From positions 5,313,079-5,377,078 of the forward strand of contig NZ_CP155079.2 in assembly GCF_039634365.2 (NCBI RefSeq): DNA of 64,000 nucleotides, in the 5' to 3' direction. Under the pieces are notes generated by a model. It worked only from the letters and a program-made list of their open reading frames with translations, ran no database searches and was not told the origin of the DNA. Source of the stretch: Mucilaginibacter sp. PAMB04168 (GTDB taxonomy: Bacteria > Bacteroidota > Bacteroidia > Sphingobacteriales > Sphingobacteriaceae). The position numbers and the translations under genes were made by a program. The stretch's first letter is position 1; every line of letters starts with the position of its first letter. This document shows, piece after piece, positions 41,697 to 50,442 of this stretch.

Positions 41697-41704
41697 TAAA
41701 TTTG
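41697..41704 (+). promoter_or_regulatory. -7 box for tsaE
   Basis: TAAATTTG fits TAnnTTTG, 10 nt before the tsaE ATG. It gives a short leader. Confidence 0.5.
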
Positions 41705-41714
41705 TGTTTTTTAT

Positions 41715-42146
41715 ATGAACCGGACGTTGAATAGCATAGCCATTAGCGCCCTATCTGAGTTACCCATTGCGGCCGAAGCCCTCTTACAATTTGCGGGCAG
41801 CCAGAAAATATTTTTGTTTTACGGCAATATGGGCGCTGGTAAAACTACCTTCATTAAAACGCTGTGCGGGCAACTGGGCGTTATGGAGGCGGTTACCAGT
41901 CCTACTTTTTCTATTGTGAACGAGTATGCCGGGCGCGACGCACAGGTTTATCACTTTGATTTTTACAGGCTTAAGAATCAAGAAGAAGCATTAGACATGG
42001 GTTATGAAGAGTACTTCTATTCGGGTAATTACTGCCTTATTGAGTGGCCTGAAAAGATACCAGATTTACTGCCGCAACATTACATTAAAGTAAGCATTGC
42101 GGTAAGTAATGAACAAACACGGGAGTTTAGCTTTGAAAGTATTTAA
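41715..42146 (+). CDS. tsaE: tRNA threonylcarbamoyladenosine synthesis ATPase TsaE
   Basis: P-loop ATPase that works with TsaB and TsaD in making t6A37 on ANN-decoding tRNAs. Walker A is NMGAGKTTFIKTLCGQLG, followed by VTSPTFSIVNEY, YHFDFYRLKNQEEAL and LIEWPEKIPDLLP, which are diagnostic for the family. The length of 143 residues is normal. It follows porX by 89 bases and precedes alanine dehydrogenase; this trio recurs in Bacteroidota by my recollection. A promoter box lies 10 nt before the ATG. Confidence 0.96.
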   Translation: MNRTLNSIAISALSELPIAAEALLQFAGSQKIFLFYGNMGAGKTTFIKTLCGQLGVMEAVTSPTFSIVNEYAGRDAQVYHFDFYRLKNQEEALDMGYEEYFYSGNYCLIEWPEKIPDLLPQHYIKVSIAVSNEQTREFSFESI

Positions 42147-42157
42147 CGCCGTTTGTG

Positions 42158-42165
42158 TAAATTTG
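42158..42165 (+). promoter_or_regulatory. -7 box for ald
   Basis: TAAATTTG fits TAnnTTTG, 62 nt before the alanine dehydrogenase ATG. A TTTG lies 22 bases upstream (42132-42135), slightly far for a -33. Confidence 0.5.
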
Positions 42166-42227
42166 CTTACCTTCAAGCAATGGTGCCGTTAAACGCGTTA
42201 GGAATAATTTTTGCAAATAATTAGTAC

Positions 42228-43454
42228 ATGAGTTCAGGGTTATATAGTGGGTTTTCGGATGTGGCCAAGCAGGCAATGATGCAGCCGCAGGAATCGATGC
42301 TGGAAACAAAGAATAAAAAGAACACGCTTTATATCGGCATACCGCGTGAAACTTCGTTCCAGGAAAACCGCATTACCCTAACGCCATTTTCGGTTGCCTT
42401 GCTGGTTAACAACGGGCATAACGTACTGCTGGAGACCAACGCCGGCAAAGCCGCTAACTTTTTAGATAATAATTACAGCGAACAAGGTGCCGAAATAGTT
42501 TATGACACCAAAAAGGTTTACGAGGCTGATATTATTATTAAAGTAGCGCCGCCTACCATGGCCGAAATTGAACTGATGAAGCCCGGCCAGATCCTCATAT
42601 CAACCCTGCAGCCCTCAACGCTTAAGCAAGAGTGTTTGCAGGCCATGATTAATAAGCGCATTACTGCGTTATCATTTGAACACCTGCGCGACGAGGGCAA
42701 CGTACTGAGTGTGGTACGGGCCATGAGCGAAATTGTAGGCGCTACCTCTATTGCTATTGCATCTGAGTATTTAAGTAACGTATTTGGTGGCAAAGGTTTA
42801 ATGCTGGGGGGTATTACCGGCGTACCACCAACCGAAATAGTGATATTAGGTGCCGGGACCGTAGGCGAGTATGCTGCCCGTGCGGCTATCTCACTGGGGG
42901 CGGAGGTAAAGGTTTTCGATCCGTCAATTTACAAATTGCGTCGCTTGCAAAACAACATTGGCAGCCGGGTCTTCACCTCGGTAATTCAGCCTATTGTGCT
43001 CGAAAAGGCAGTTACTACATGCGATGTAGTTATTGGCGCCCTGCGCGCGGAGGACGGCCGCAGTCCATGCATCATATCCGAGTCGACCGTTAGCCGGATG
43101 AAACCCAATTCGGTAATTATTGATGTGAGTATAGATCAGGGCGGCTGTTTTGAAACATCAGAAGTAACCAACCATACGCACCCGGTATTTCGCAAATATG
43201 ATGTGATACATTATTGCGTACCTAACATAGCCTCCAGGGTTGCACGCACGGCTACTTATGCTTTAACTAACATATTTACACCTATTTTGCTGGACATTGG
43301 CGAGAACGGTGGAATAAATAATGTTATCTGGCAAAAAACCGGGATACGCAACGCTGTATACATTTACCATGGTCAGTTAACCAACAAGCATCTGAGCGAG
43401 CGGTTTAACATTCCATGTAAGGATCTTGATTTACTGATTGTAGCTAACCGTTAA
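42228..43454 (+). CDS. ald: Alanine dehydrogenase
   Basis: NAD-dependent enzyme that interconverts L-alanine with pyruvate and ammonia. The substrate domain starts IGIPRETSFQENRITLTP with the conserved Arg and Lys-like positions, and the NAD Rossmann motif is VILGAGTVGEYAARAAISLG. Later VIDVSIDQGGCFETSE and YCVPNIASRVARTATYALTN are family signatures. An N-terminal extension of about 35 residues (MSSGLYSGFSDVAKQAM) precedes the fold and is usual in Bacteroidota members. 408 residues. It follows tsaE after 81 bases, with its own promoter box. Confidence 0.95.
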   Translation: MSSGLYSGFSDVAKQAMMQPQESMLETKNKKNTLYIGIPRETSFQENRITLTPFSVALLVNNGHNVLLETNAGKAANFLDNNYSEQGAEIVYDTKKVYEADIIIKVAPPTMAEIELMKPGQILISTLQPSTLKQECLQAMINKRITALSFEHLRDEGNVLSVVRAMSEIVGATSIAIASEYLSNVFGGKGLMLGGITGVPPTEIVILGAGTVGEYAARAAISLGAEVKVFDPSIYKLRRLQNNIGSRVFTSVIQPIVLEKAVTTCDVVIGALRAEDGRSPCIISESTVSRMKPNSVIIDVSIDQGGCFETSEVTNHTHPVFRKYDVIHYCVPNIASRVARTATYALTNIFTPILLDIGENGGINNVIWQKTGIRNAVYIYHGQLTNKHLSERFNIPCKDLDLLIVANR

Positions 43455-43465
43455 GTATTAGCTAG

Positions 43466-44034
43466 CTATTTGACTGCCTGTAAAAACGCAGCCGGTATTT
43501 CAGTAGTATGGTGTTTATCGCCGTAGTGCTTAATGGTTAATTTTGCTTTGCCGTTATCTGCAATCACTATCCTAAACAGCATGTCATAGTGTCATCCGTC
43601 AGTGTCTCAAAAGGCACGGTAGCTTGTAAGGCTTTAGCAAGCGGTATAAGCGTATTGGAATGACCTACAATCAATATTTCTTTTCCTTTATTTTCCTCAA
43701 TTAATTTAGTGGCCAGCGTGTTCGCCTCACGTGGATCATATGTAGCAGGCGTTAGCTTCAAACCGGCAGCCAGCGGCGCAACCGTTGCCAGCGTACGTTT
43801 GTAGTTGGTGCTGTAAATAGCGTTTATTTTTTTGCCTTTTAAAACACCGGCCAAATCTGCCGCACGTTTAATACCAAGTTCAGACAATTCAGGGTCCGAT
43901 GCCGACATCATACTGGCGCTTGCTGCTTGTTTTTCGGCATGCCGAACCAGCCAAATGGTAGTTTGTTGTGCAAAGGCACCAAAATTGCTTAAGCATACCA
44001 GGGCAAGTGCCAGTAACCAGATCTTTTTATACAT
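43466..44034 (-). pseudogene. Secreted histidine phosphatase, frameshifted near C-terminus
   Basis: Histidine-phosphatase (SixA/phosphoglycerate mutase-like) protein with signal peptide (about residues 1-23) and catalytic motif WLVRHAEK (Arg31, His32). The second His lies in ILIVGHSNTLIPLA. The open frame stops early at 43567 after DDTMTCCLG. The next frame continues sensibly from TAT at 43586-43588 as YDMLFRIVIADNGKAKL and ends at TAG 43466-43468 after AAFLQAVK. One missing base at about 43588 explains this. Either the gene carries a real 1-base deletion or the assembly has an error. Only about 40 C-terminal residues are affected, so the truncated product might still fold. Confidence 0.85.
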
Positions 44035-44109
44035 GTGCTGTTGCAGTATTACTTGGTTTAAAACAAATAAGCACAAAAAAAATTTATTAAAAAAACGTTT
44101 CGCTCATCT

Positions 44110-45084
44110 ATGAAAATATTTAACAAGACCTATCTTAAAAGCTTATGGAAGGTACTCATGGCTACTTTTTCCGGCTTCTCGAATGATAACGGATTAAAAT
44201 TAAGCGCCTCTTTAGCTTATTATACTATTTTTTCCATTGCGCCATTACTCATCCTGATACTTTCACTAGCGGGTATATTTTTAGGTCCTGATGCCGCATC
44301 GGCTAAACTATACGCACAGATTGACCAATATGTAGGCAAGGAAGCGGCGAAGCAAATACAGGATGTAGTAAAAAACCTCCAGTTTTCTGGTAAGTCGGGC
44401 GTGGCCCTAGCGTCTGGAATTGTAACTTTATTGCTGGGTGCCAGCAGTATTTTTCTCGAAATACAAGATTCGCTCAATACCATTTGGCGCGTAAAGGCCA
44501 AGCCTAAAAAAGGATGGTTAAAAATGCTCCAAAACAGGTTTCTGTCCTTTTCGCTCATTGTAAGCTTAGGCTTTTTGCTGCTAGTTTCATTAATGGTAAA
44601 TGTTATTGTAAATGCAGTTAGTGACCGGGTTAGCCGGTTTTTACCTGATATTACCGAACGCCTAATTGAGATCGTAAACTTGGGAATATCTTTCTTGGTT
44701 ATTGCTACGCTGTTCGGTATCATTTTCAAATTTTTACCTGATGTTAAAATTAAGTTTAAAGACGTGCGTTCGGGAGCCTTCTTTACGGCTATTTTGTTCA
44801 TGATTGGTCAGTTCATTATCAGCCTGTATTTAAAGTATTCGGCACAAGGTTCGGCTTATGGTGCCGCCGGCTCCATTATCGTATTATTGGTATGGATTTA
44901 CTATACCGCTGCCATTTTATACATAGGCGCCGAGTTTACGCAGGTTTATGCGGAGGCCAATTGCAGCCATATTGAGCCGGCCGATTATGCGGTGCATATT
45001 CAGCAAACAGAAACAGAGCGCGAAGTAGATAAGTTACCACCTCAAAACCCAGAGCTTAAAGGGCAGTTAAAAACCGATGGTTAG
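44110..45084 (+). CDS. YihY/BrkB family inner-membrane protein
   Basis: A 324-residue polytopic membrane protein of the YihY/virulence-factor-BrkB (formerly RNase BN) family. Signature segments are LSASLAYYTIFSIAPLLILI near the N-terminus, then the SIFLEIQDSLNTIWRVKAKP loop, and APLL-type helices; SAYGAAGSIIVLLVWIYYTA marks the fifth helix. About six membrane spans are visible, followed by a charged cytoplasmic tail (ETEREVDKLPPQNPEL). Function is unknown; transport has been proposed. It is divergent from the histidine phosphatase gene and ends at the hairpin 45113-45138. Confidence 0.93.
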   Translation: MKIFNKTYLKSLWKVLMATFSGFSNDNGLKLSASLAYYTIFSIAPLLILILSLAGIFLGPDAASAKLYAQIDQYVGKEAAKQIQDVVKNLQFSGKSGVALASGIVTLLLGASSIFLEIQDSLNTIWRVKAKPKKGWLKMLQNRFLSFSLIVSLGFLLLVSLMVNVIVNAVSDRVSRFLPDITERLIEIVNLGISFLVIATLFGIIFKFLPDVKIKFKDVRSGAFFTAILFMIGQFIISLYLKYSAQGSAYGAAGSIIVLLVWIYYTAAILYIGAEFTQVYAEANCSHIEPADYAVHIQQTETEREVDKLPPQNPELKGQLKTDG

Positions 45085-45112
45085 GTTATAAGGGCTCAAG
45101 GATCAAAACAAC

Positions 45113-45143
45113 AAGGCAGATGTATACGCGTCTGCCTTTTTTT
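45113..45143 (+). terminator. Hairpin terminator after YihY gene
   Basis: AAGGCAGA pairs with TCTGCCTT over a 10-base loop containing GTATAC, followed by a run of T. It lies 29 bases after the stop codon. Confidence 0.82.
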
Positions 45144-45262
45144 ATGCCCTTATACCGGCAATTTGGCTCTTTTATGAAGCAGCTTATTTCGTTTGATTGT
45201 ACAGTTAAAGGTTTCATTTTAAATAAGCTAAGTTGTAACTTTACACTACCAATTATACTTAA

Positions 45263-46495
45263 GTGAAAAAGGTGCTTCATATTTGCAAGTGCCTGTTTTT
45301 AGTTGTTTTTGTACTATGCCAGGCTGTTGTTGTAAAGGCGCAGTACTTTGACCTGGTCAATAACAAAAAGCAGGTAAAGCTCCGTTTTAGGATGGTGCGT
45401 GATATGATTATTGTGCCGGTTACCATCAACAGTAAAGGACCATTCAATTTTGTTTTAGATTCAGGGGTTGGTTTAATGATTATTACCGACCCCACCTTGG
45501 TTGATTCTATTAATATTTACGCCAAACGCACCATTAAACTTTATGGCAGCGGTAACGCCGATGTTTTTGAAGCTTATGCTACATCGCCTTTAGATATTAT
45601 GCTGGACGGTAAAATAAAAAGCTACGATGTATCTGCAGCTATCTTAAAACAAGACCATTTTGGTTTGTCTAATTACGCAGGCATGCCCATACACGGCTTA
45701 TTAGGGTATGAATTCTTTTCGCAGCTGGCTGTGAAAATTAATTTTTCAGACAGCACTATAACAGCCGGCACGAGCGGCCGGTTTAAACCGCTCCGGAAAG
45801 GCATACAGCTGCCCATAAGTATTGAGGAACGCAAACCTTACCTGAAAACTACAGTTACTTTGCCTGATGGATGCCCGGTTGAAAACAAATTTGTAGTTGA
45901 TTTAGGTGCTGGTCATCCCCTATCGCTCGAAAATTTGCAAATGAACAAGGCCTACTTTCAGAAAGCCATTGTAGCCAATCTGGGTGTTGGCTTAACAGGC
46001 CCCATAAATGGCTATATAAGTAGGGTAAATGAGGTAAACTTAGGCAAATACAAGTTCAACAATGTAATTACGTCTTTCCCCGATTCAAACTTACATGTAA
46101 GCTACATTGTACCGCGCGATGGCAATATTGGATTGGGAATATTGAAGAAGTTTTTGCTGGTATTGGATTATCAGAAAGGTATAATGTACTTGAAGCCCAA
46201 TTACAAGTTTAAAGAACCGTTTGAACATGATATGAGCGGCATGGAATACTATGCCACAGGTGCCGACTTCAAACGTATATTAATAAGCCGGGTGGAGCCC
46301 GGATCGGCAGCCGACGAGGCTGGCATAACTGCTAATGATGAAATTACCGCGATAAACTTCAAAGCAGTTACAAAAATGAATATGATTGATATAGACAACC
46401 TGTTCAAGTCGAGAGAAAAACGAAACATTTTAGTAGAAATCTCCCGCGACAAAAAGGTGGAAACCGTAATTCTTACCTTAAAACGGCGGATATAA
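45263..46495 (+). CDS. Aspartyl protease-like protein with PDZ domain
   Basis: A 410-residue exported protein. Signal peptide about residues 1-27 (ending VKAQ). Two retropepsin-like halves follow: the first has FNFVLDSGVGLMII (DSG at about residue 66), the second KFVVDLGAGHPLSLE, where the usual DTG/DSG is DLG. The final ~90 residues form a PDZ domain (ISRVEPGSAADEAGITANDE). This layout occurs in Bacteroidota aspartyl-protease-family proteins of unknown substrate. The start is GTG 45263, immediately before a basic signal-peptide N-terminus. It is a single gene. Confidence 0.87.
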   Translation: MKKVLHICKCLFLVVFVLCQAVVVKAQYFDLVNNKKQVKLRFRMVRDMIIVPVTINSKGPFNFVLDSGVGLMIITDPTLVDSINIYAKRTIKLYGSGNADVFEAYATSPLDIMLDGKIKSYDVSAAILKQDHFGLSNYAGMPIHGLLGYEFFSQLAVKINFSDSTITAGTSGRFKPLRKGIQLPISIEERKPYLKTTVTLPDGCPVENKFVVDLGAGHPLSLENLQMNKAYFQKAIVANLGVGLTGPINGYISRVNEVNLGKYKFNNVITSFPDSNLHVSYIVPRDGNIGLGILKKFLLVLDYQKGIMYLKPNYKFKEPFEHDMSGMEYYATGADFKRILISRVEPGSAADEAGITANDEITAINFKAVTKMNMIDIDNLFKSREKRNILVEISRDKKVETVILTLKRRI

Positions 46496-46548
46496 GGTGG
46501 CGCGCTTACCTATCTAATAAGCACGCTAACTATAAGCCTCATACATCA

Positions 46549-46821
46549 TTATTTAAGCTGACTGATATTTTCAAAAAATGCAGTTTGCAAGTCAAGCAGC
46601 GATCGTACTTTCAATGTTTCTCCATAGGGATCAAAACAGATATACCTGGACTTTTCAGGCTCACTGGTCTTCTTCTTTTCCAAAAAATTAAAGGTCTCAA
46701 AAAAATAGTGATTGGTTGTTACTTTACTTTTTTCATTGGTCTCTGTTGAATTAAGTGTAAAGCCCATAAGCGTTGTCCAGTCATGTACTTTAGATTGGAG
46801 GTTGGCGCGCATTGTGTTCAT
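46549..46821 (-). CDS. Hypothetical protein, 90 aa
   Basis: A 90-residue soluble protein beginning MNTMRANLQSKVHDWTTLMG, with many Thr, Lys and Glu residues, no signal and no membrane span. The middle (NHYFFETFNFLEKKK) and the end (LLDLQTAFFENISQLK) look helical. I recognise no family. An alternative start at the second Met (46812) is equally possible. It converges on the PDZ protein gene. Its status as a real gene rests on length and a plausible start only. Confidence 0.45.
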   Translation of the reverse strand: MNTMRANLQSKVHDWTTLMGFTLNSTETNEKSKVTTNHYFFETFNFLEKKKTSEPEKSRYICFDPYGETLKVRSLLDLQTAFFENISQLK

Positions 46822-47349
46822 AGGTATACGTGTTGATTTGTTTTAAGACTAAACAGTTGATGTAACTTTTAATTAAAAACGGGTCGACTCAAGATCCCAA
46901 AACAGGTTACTTCAAACCGCGGCAAGTTCCCGCACAATTCATGCCATAAATCACAGAAGCGTTTGATTATCAATTTTATACTTAAGTCCTTAATCCAATT
47001 AATTTTAAGCATTGCTTATTGTGTACAATGAGTAGTAATATACATACAAATTGTTCTGCACAATACGCAACCTATTGATAATCAACGGCAATGATATAAT
47101 CTAAAATATAGAACGTTGCTTCATATAGTGATTTTAACCGAACTATTTGGCTGTTAATTATTGGTTAATCAAAAAAGCCTTGTAATTTATAAAAAGAAGT
47201 TTACGTGAAGTCAGAAGGTCTGTTAGCAAAACATCATCATGTAACAATCCTATGATTGTTAGTTATTTAACTAAAAGAAATTGAACTTTTGTAGTCCGAT
47301 ACTGTAATAGGTTTAATAATTACTGATAACACAAGTCTGCAACACCTTT
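46822..47349. other. 528-base AT-rich regulatory-looking stretch
   Basis: No frame of useful length on either strand. It holds two small inverted repeats, ATTGT-GT-ACAAT at 47018-47029 and AACAATC-CTAT-GATTGTT at 47243-47260. A possible promoter for the receptor gene is TTTG at 47288-47291 with TAGGTTTA at 47308-47315. The long leader and the repeats suggest regulated expression of the receptor gene at 47350, but nothing proves it. Confidence 0.4.
47243..47260. promoter_or_regulatory. Inverted repeat upstream of receptor gene
   Basis: AACAATC-CTAT-GATTGTT, a perfect 7-bp stem about 90 bases before the receptor ATG and about 28 bases before a possible -33 box. It lies where an activator or repressor dimer could bind. 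Confidence 0.4.
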
Positions 47350-50300
47350 ATGAAACGTTTTTACGCCCTACTAGCCTTATTATTAGGCTTGGCCACCTAC
47401 ACTTACGCCCAAACCGGACGCGAAGTACACGGTATGGTGGTTGACTCTACAAAGCAATCCTTACCGGGCAGTACTATCAAACTAACTTCCGAGCTTACTG
47501 ATAATGCAACTACGATTGCCGATGCTACGGGTAAATTCTCATTCAATAACATAAAGGGTAATAAACTTACCCTAACTATAAGCTCAATAGGCTTCGAAGG
47601 TGTAATTAAACACTTCACACTGCCAGCCGACGGGAAAGCTGCTGATGTAGGCTCCATTACGCTAAAAGCAGAAGCACGCCAGTTGGGGGTGGTTACTGTA
47701 GTGGGTACCAATCCCGTTACTTTGAAAGAAGATACGGTTGAGTACCGGGCCAGCGCTTACAAGGTGCGCGCCAACTCGCCGGTTGAAGATCAGTTGAAAA
47801 GAATACCGGGTGTTGATGTTGATGCACAGGGCAACGTAAGCGCACAAGGAAAACAAATTACCAAAGTGCGTATTAACGGTAAAGACTTTTTTGGGGGCGA
47901 CGTGCAAACAGCAACCAAAAACTTACCTGCCGATTTAGTGGACAGCTACCAGATTGTAGACGATTATGGCGACCAGGCTAATGTTACCGGTATTAAAACC
48001 GGCGAGCCTAACAAGATACTGAACATTACCATTCGTAAAGATAAAAACTACGGCTATTTTGGCCAGGCAACAGCAGGTGAAGGAAATGATGCATTACCTA
48101 AAAACCCGGGCGTTAGTAACGATAACCGTTATGTTGGCTTGTTAAACATATTTAAGTTTAACAATGACCAGCAAATAGCCGTTTTAGGTAACTTAAATAA
48201 CACCAACGTAAACACTTTCTCTTTCGGTAGTGCTACCGGCGGCGGTGGTGGTGGTGGCGGCAACCGTGGCGGCGGTTTTGGCGGCGGCGGTGGCGGTCGT
48301 GGCAATGCGGGGCGGGGCAGCAGCGGCCAAACCAGCAACCAACCAGGCATTAATAATACCAAAACCATTGGTACCAATTTCCGGGATCAGTGGGGAAAAG
48401 TATCTGTTTATGGTAGCTATAGCTTTGAGGACAAGGATATTTACACTGTAAGCCAAAACCTTCAAACTAATACAAACTCGCGCATTAACCCTGTTACTAA
48501 CGTTAGCGAGCCTCTTATTACCACTAGTAATCAAAACAGTACGCAAACAGATAATAACACTAATCATCGCCTAACCTGGAATATGGAGTATAGGCCGGAT
48601 ACTATAAATTATTTTAAGTTTAATCCAACATTTTCTTACTCAGATGTTGGTACTAATGCTATTGAAAATTTACAGTCGGCCATTAATAACAGACCTAACC
48701 TGGCTTATGTTACTAATACCAACAGTACCTCATCGGCCCCGAATTATGGTGCCACCTTATTATACAATCACCGCTTTAATGGTGTAGGCCGAAACCTAAG
48801 TATCAACGGAAACTTTAATTCATCGCGCAATTTTAACTTCGACAACCCGGTTTATACCTATGATCCGGTTACAGTTAACCGGTTAAATGTGCCAATTAAC
48901 CAGTTGGTAAATACTTATTATCGTTCCATAAATTCTGGTGTAAGCTTATCCTACATTGAACCCTTGAGCAAAGTGTCATTTTTAGAGTTCAACTACGCTT
49001 ATAACCACACCTTTAACCGTAACGACAACCGCACCGATACCGTAGTTGCCAACAATCAATTTAATAACTACCCACTGGGTACAAGCAATTATGATTATAC
49101 TTTTACCACTCACCGCATAGGGTTAAATTATCGGTTTATTAAACCAAAATACAACATCACTTTAGGTGCAGGTGTATTGCCCAGCAAGTTGGATGGTTCA
49201 GGTACCGCTTATGATGTGTTAACCCGCAGGAATGTAAATCCGGTAACTGATAAAACTACGCTTAACTTTGTACCAACAGCACGTTTTAGCTATAATTTTT
49301 CGAGAAGCCAGGCTTTAAACTTTAATTACAACGGCTCTAATAATCAGCCAAGCTACAACCAGTTGGTACCTGTAATTAACTTTTCAAATGCTCTTTACCC
49401 CGTACAAGGCAATCCTAATTTAAATCCGGAGTTTACCAACAGTTTCAATTTGCGTTATAACAAGTTTAGCTTCGAAACAGGGAATATATTTTTCACCAAT
49501 CTTGGCTTTACACAAACCAACAATAAAATTGTAACTACCTCTACAGTATATCCGGTTAAATTTACAAACGCTGCCCTGGCTGCTAACCCTAGCTTAAACA
49601 CGTTCAAGAACACCATCTTCTCAAATTACATGAACGTTGATGGTTACTACCAGGCGTCAGGCAACGTTTTATTTGCCAAACCGTGGGCGGCAAGGAAATA
49701 TACATTGTTACTGGGTGCAAATGTAAGTTACACCAACAACCTGTCATTCACTAACAGTGTTGACTCCAACAACGTAGCATCGCCTTTTCTTAAAAACACA
49801 GCTAAAAATATAGCCTTTGCACCTAACCCGCGTTTTAGAATTAACATTTTAGATAAAATTGATTTAGAAGCAGGAACGAGGTATACTATTAACAAAACAA
49901 CCAACTCATTAACCAACAATCAACTGCTTAATGGTAATACTAACATCCGCACCCTTGAATTAACCTTTAATGGCAAACATTACCTTTGGAAAGACTGGAC
50001 CTTGAGCTACGATTTTGCTCGCACAGTAAACTATGGTTATAGCTTTGCTGTTCCGAACCCTAACGTATTAAACGCTTACCTGGAACGCCGTTTCCTGAAG
50101 CAAAATGCAGCTACCATACGCCTGCAGGGCTTTGATTTATTTAATCAGAACACTGGTTTTTCTTTTACTAGTGCTAATAACTCAACAACTCAATCGCAGG
50201 TTAACCGTTTAGGCCGTTACTTCTTATTAACATTTACTTACCGTTTGCAAAAATTTGCAGGCCGCGCGCCATCCCAAAACGGTGATGACCGTGGTGGACG

Positions 50301-50370
50301 TCGTTTTGGTGGCGGCGGTGGTATGGGTGGCCCAGGCGGTGGCGGTCCGGGCGGTCCAACTATCTACTAG
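47350..50370 (+). CDS. TonB-dependent receptor-like outer-membrane protein
   Basis: A 1006-residue outer-membrane protein. Order: signal peptide (1-20); carboxypeptidase-regulatory-like domain (about 25-105, GREVHGMVVDSTKQSLPGST); plug-like domain (about 115-225, with DQLKRIPGVDVDAQGNVS and VRINGKDFFGGD); then a large beta-barrel. A Gly-rich, Arg-containing tract interrupts the barrel start (about residues 295-330), and a second closes the protein (GGRRFGGGGGMGGPGGGGP). No SusD-like partner gene follows, so it is not a SusC/SusD pair. The ligand is unknown. A 20-bp hairpin ends the gene. Confidence 0.9.
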   Translation: MKRFYALLALLLGLATYTYAQTGREVHGMVVDSTKQSLPGSTIKLTSELTDNATTIADATGKFSFNNIKGNKLTLTISSIGFEGVIKHFTLPADGKAADVGSITLKAEARQLGVVTVVGTNPVTLKEDTVEYRASAYKVRANSPVEDQLKRIPGVDVDAQGNVSAQGKQITKVRINGKDFFGGDVQTATKNLPADLVDSYQIVDDYGDQANVTGIKTGEPNKILNITIRKDKNYGYFGQATAGEGNDALPKNPGVSNDNRYVGLLNIFKFNNDQQIAVLGNLNNTNVNTFSFGSATGGGGGGGGNRGGGFGGGGGGRGNAGRGSSGQTSNQPGINNTKTIGTNFRDQWGKVSVYGSYSFEDKDIYTVSQNLQTNTNSRINPVTNVSEPLITTSNQNSTQTDNNTNHRLTWNMEYRPDTINYFKFNPTFSYSDVGTNAIENLQSAINNRPNLAYVTNTNSTSSAPNYGATLLYNHRFNGVGRNLSINGNFNSSRNFNFDNPVYTYDPVTVNRLNVPINQLVNTYYRSINSGVSLSYIEPLSKVSFLEFNYAYNHTFNRNDNRTDTVVANNQFNNYPLGTSNYDYTFTTHRIGLNYRFIKPKYNITLGAGVLPSKLDGSGTAYDVLTRRNVNPVTDKTTLNFVPTARFSYNFSRSQALNFNYNGSNNQPSYNQLVPVINFSNALYPVQGNPNLNPEFTNSFNLRYNKFSFETGNIFFTNLGFTQTNNKIVTTSTVYPVKFTNAALAANPSLNTFKNTIFSNYMNVDGYYQASGNVLFAKPWAARKYTLLLGANVSYTNNLSFTNSVDSNNVASPFLKNTAKNIAFAPNPRFRINILDKIDLEAGTRYTINKTTNSLTNNQLLNGNTNIRTLELTFNGKHYLWKDWTLSYDFARTVNYGYSFAVPNPNVLNAYLERRFLKQNAATIRLQGFDLFNQNTGFSFTSANNSTTQSQVNRLGRYFLLTFTYRLQKFAGRAPSQNGDDRGGRRFGGGGGMGGPGGGGPGGPTIY

Positions 50371-50383
50371 ACTTATAGCTACT

Positions 50384-50427
50384 AACAATAAAAGCCCGTC
50401 TGAAAAATCAGACGGGCTTTTATTGTT
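50384..50427. terminator. Very strong hairpin terminator
   Basis: A 20-bp perfect stem from AACAATAAAAGCCCGTCTGA and its complement, with an AAAA loop. It lies between the receptor gene and the convergent CheY-like gene and can stop both. Confidence 0.92.
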
Positions 50428-50442
50428 AAAAAATATTTAAAG

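Noticed and set aside
48193..48567. Ala/Thr-rich minus-strand frame opposite the Gly-rich tract
   Set aside because: A product of the GGC/GGT simple repeat read in reverse; low complexity only.
47350..50370. SusC/SusD polysaccharide utilisation locus
   Set aside because: There is no SusD-like lipoprotein or glycoside hydrolase next to the receptor gene; the next gene is a convergent CheY-like regulator.
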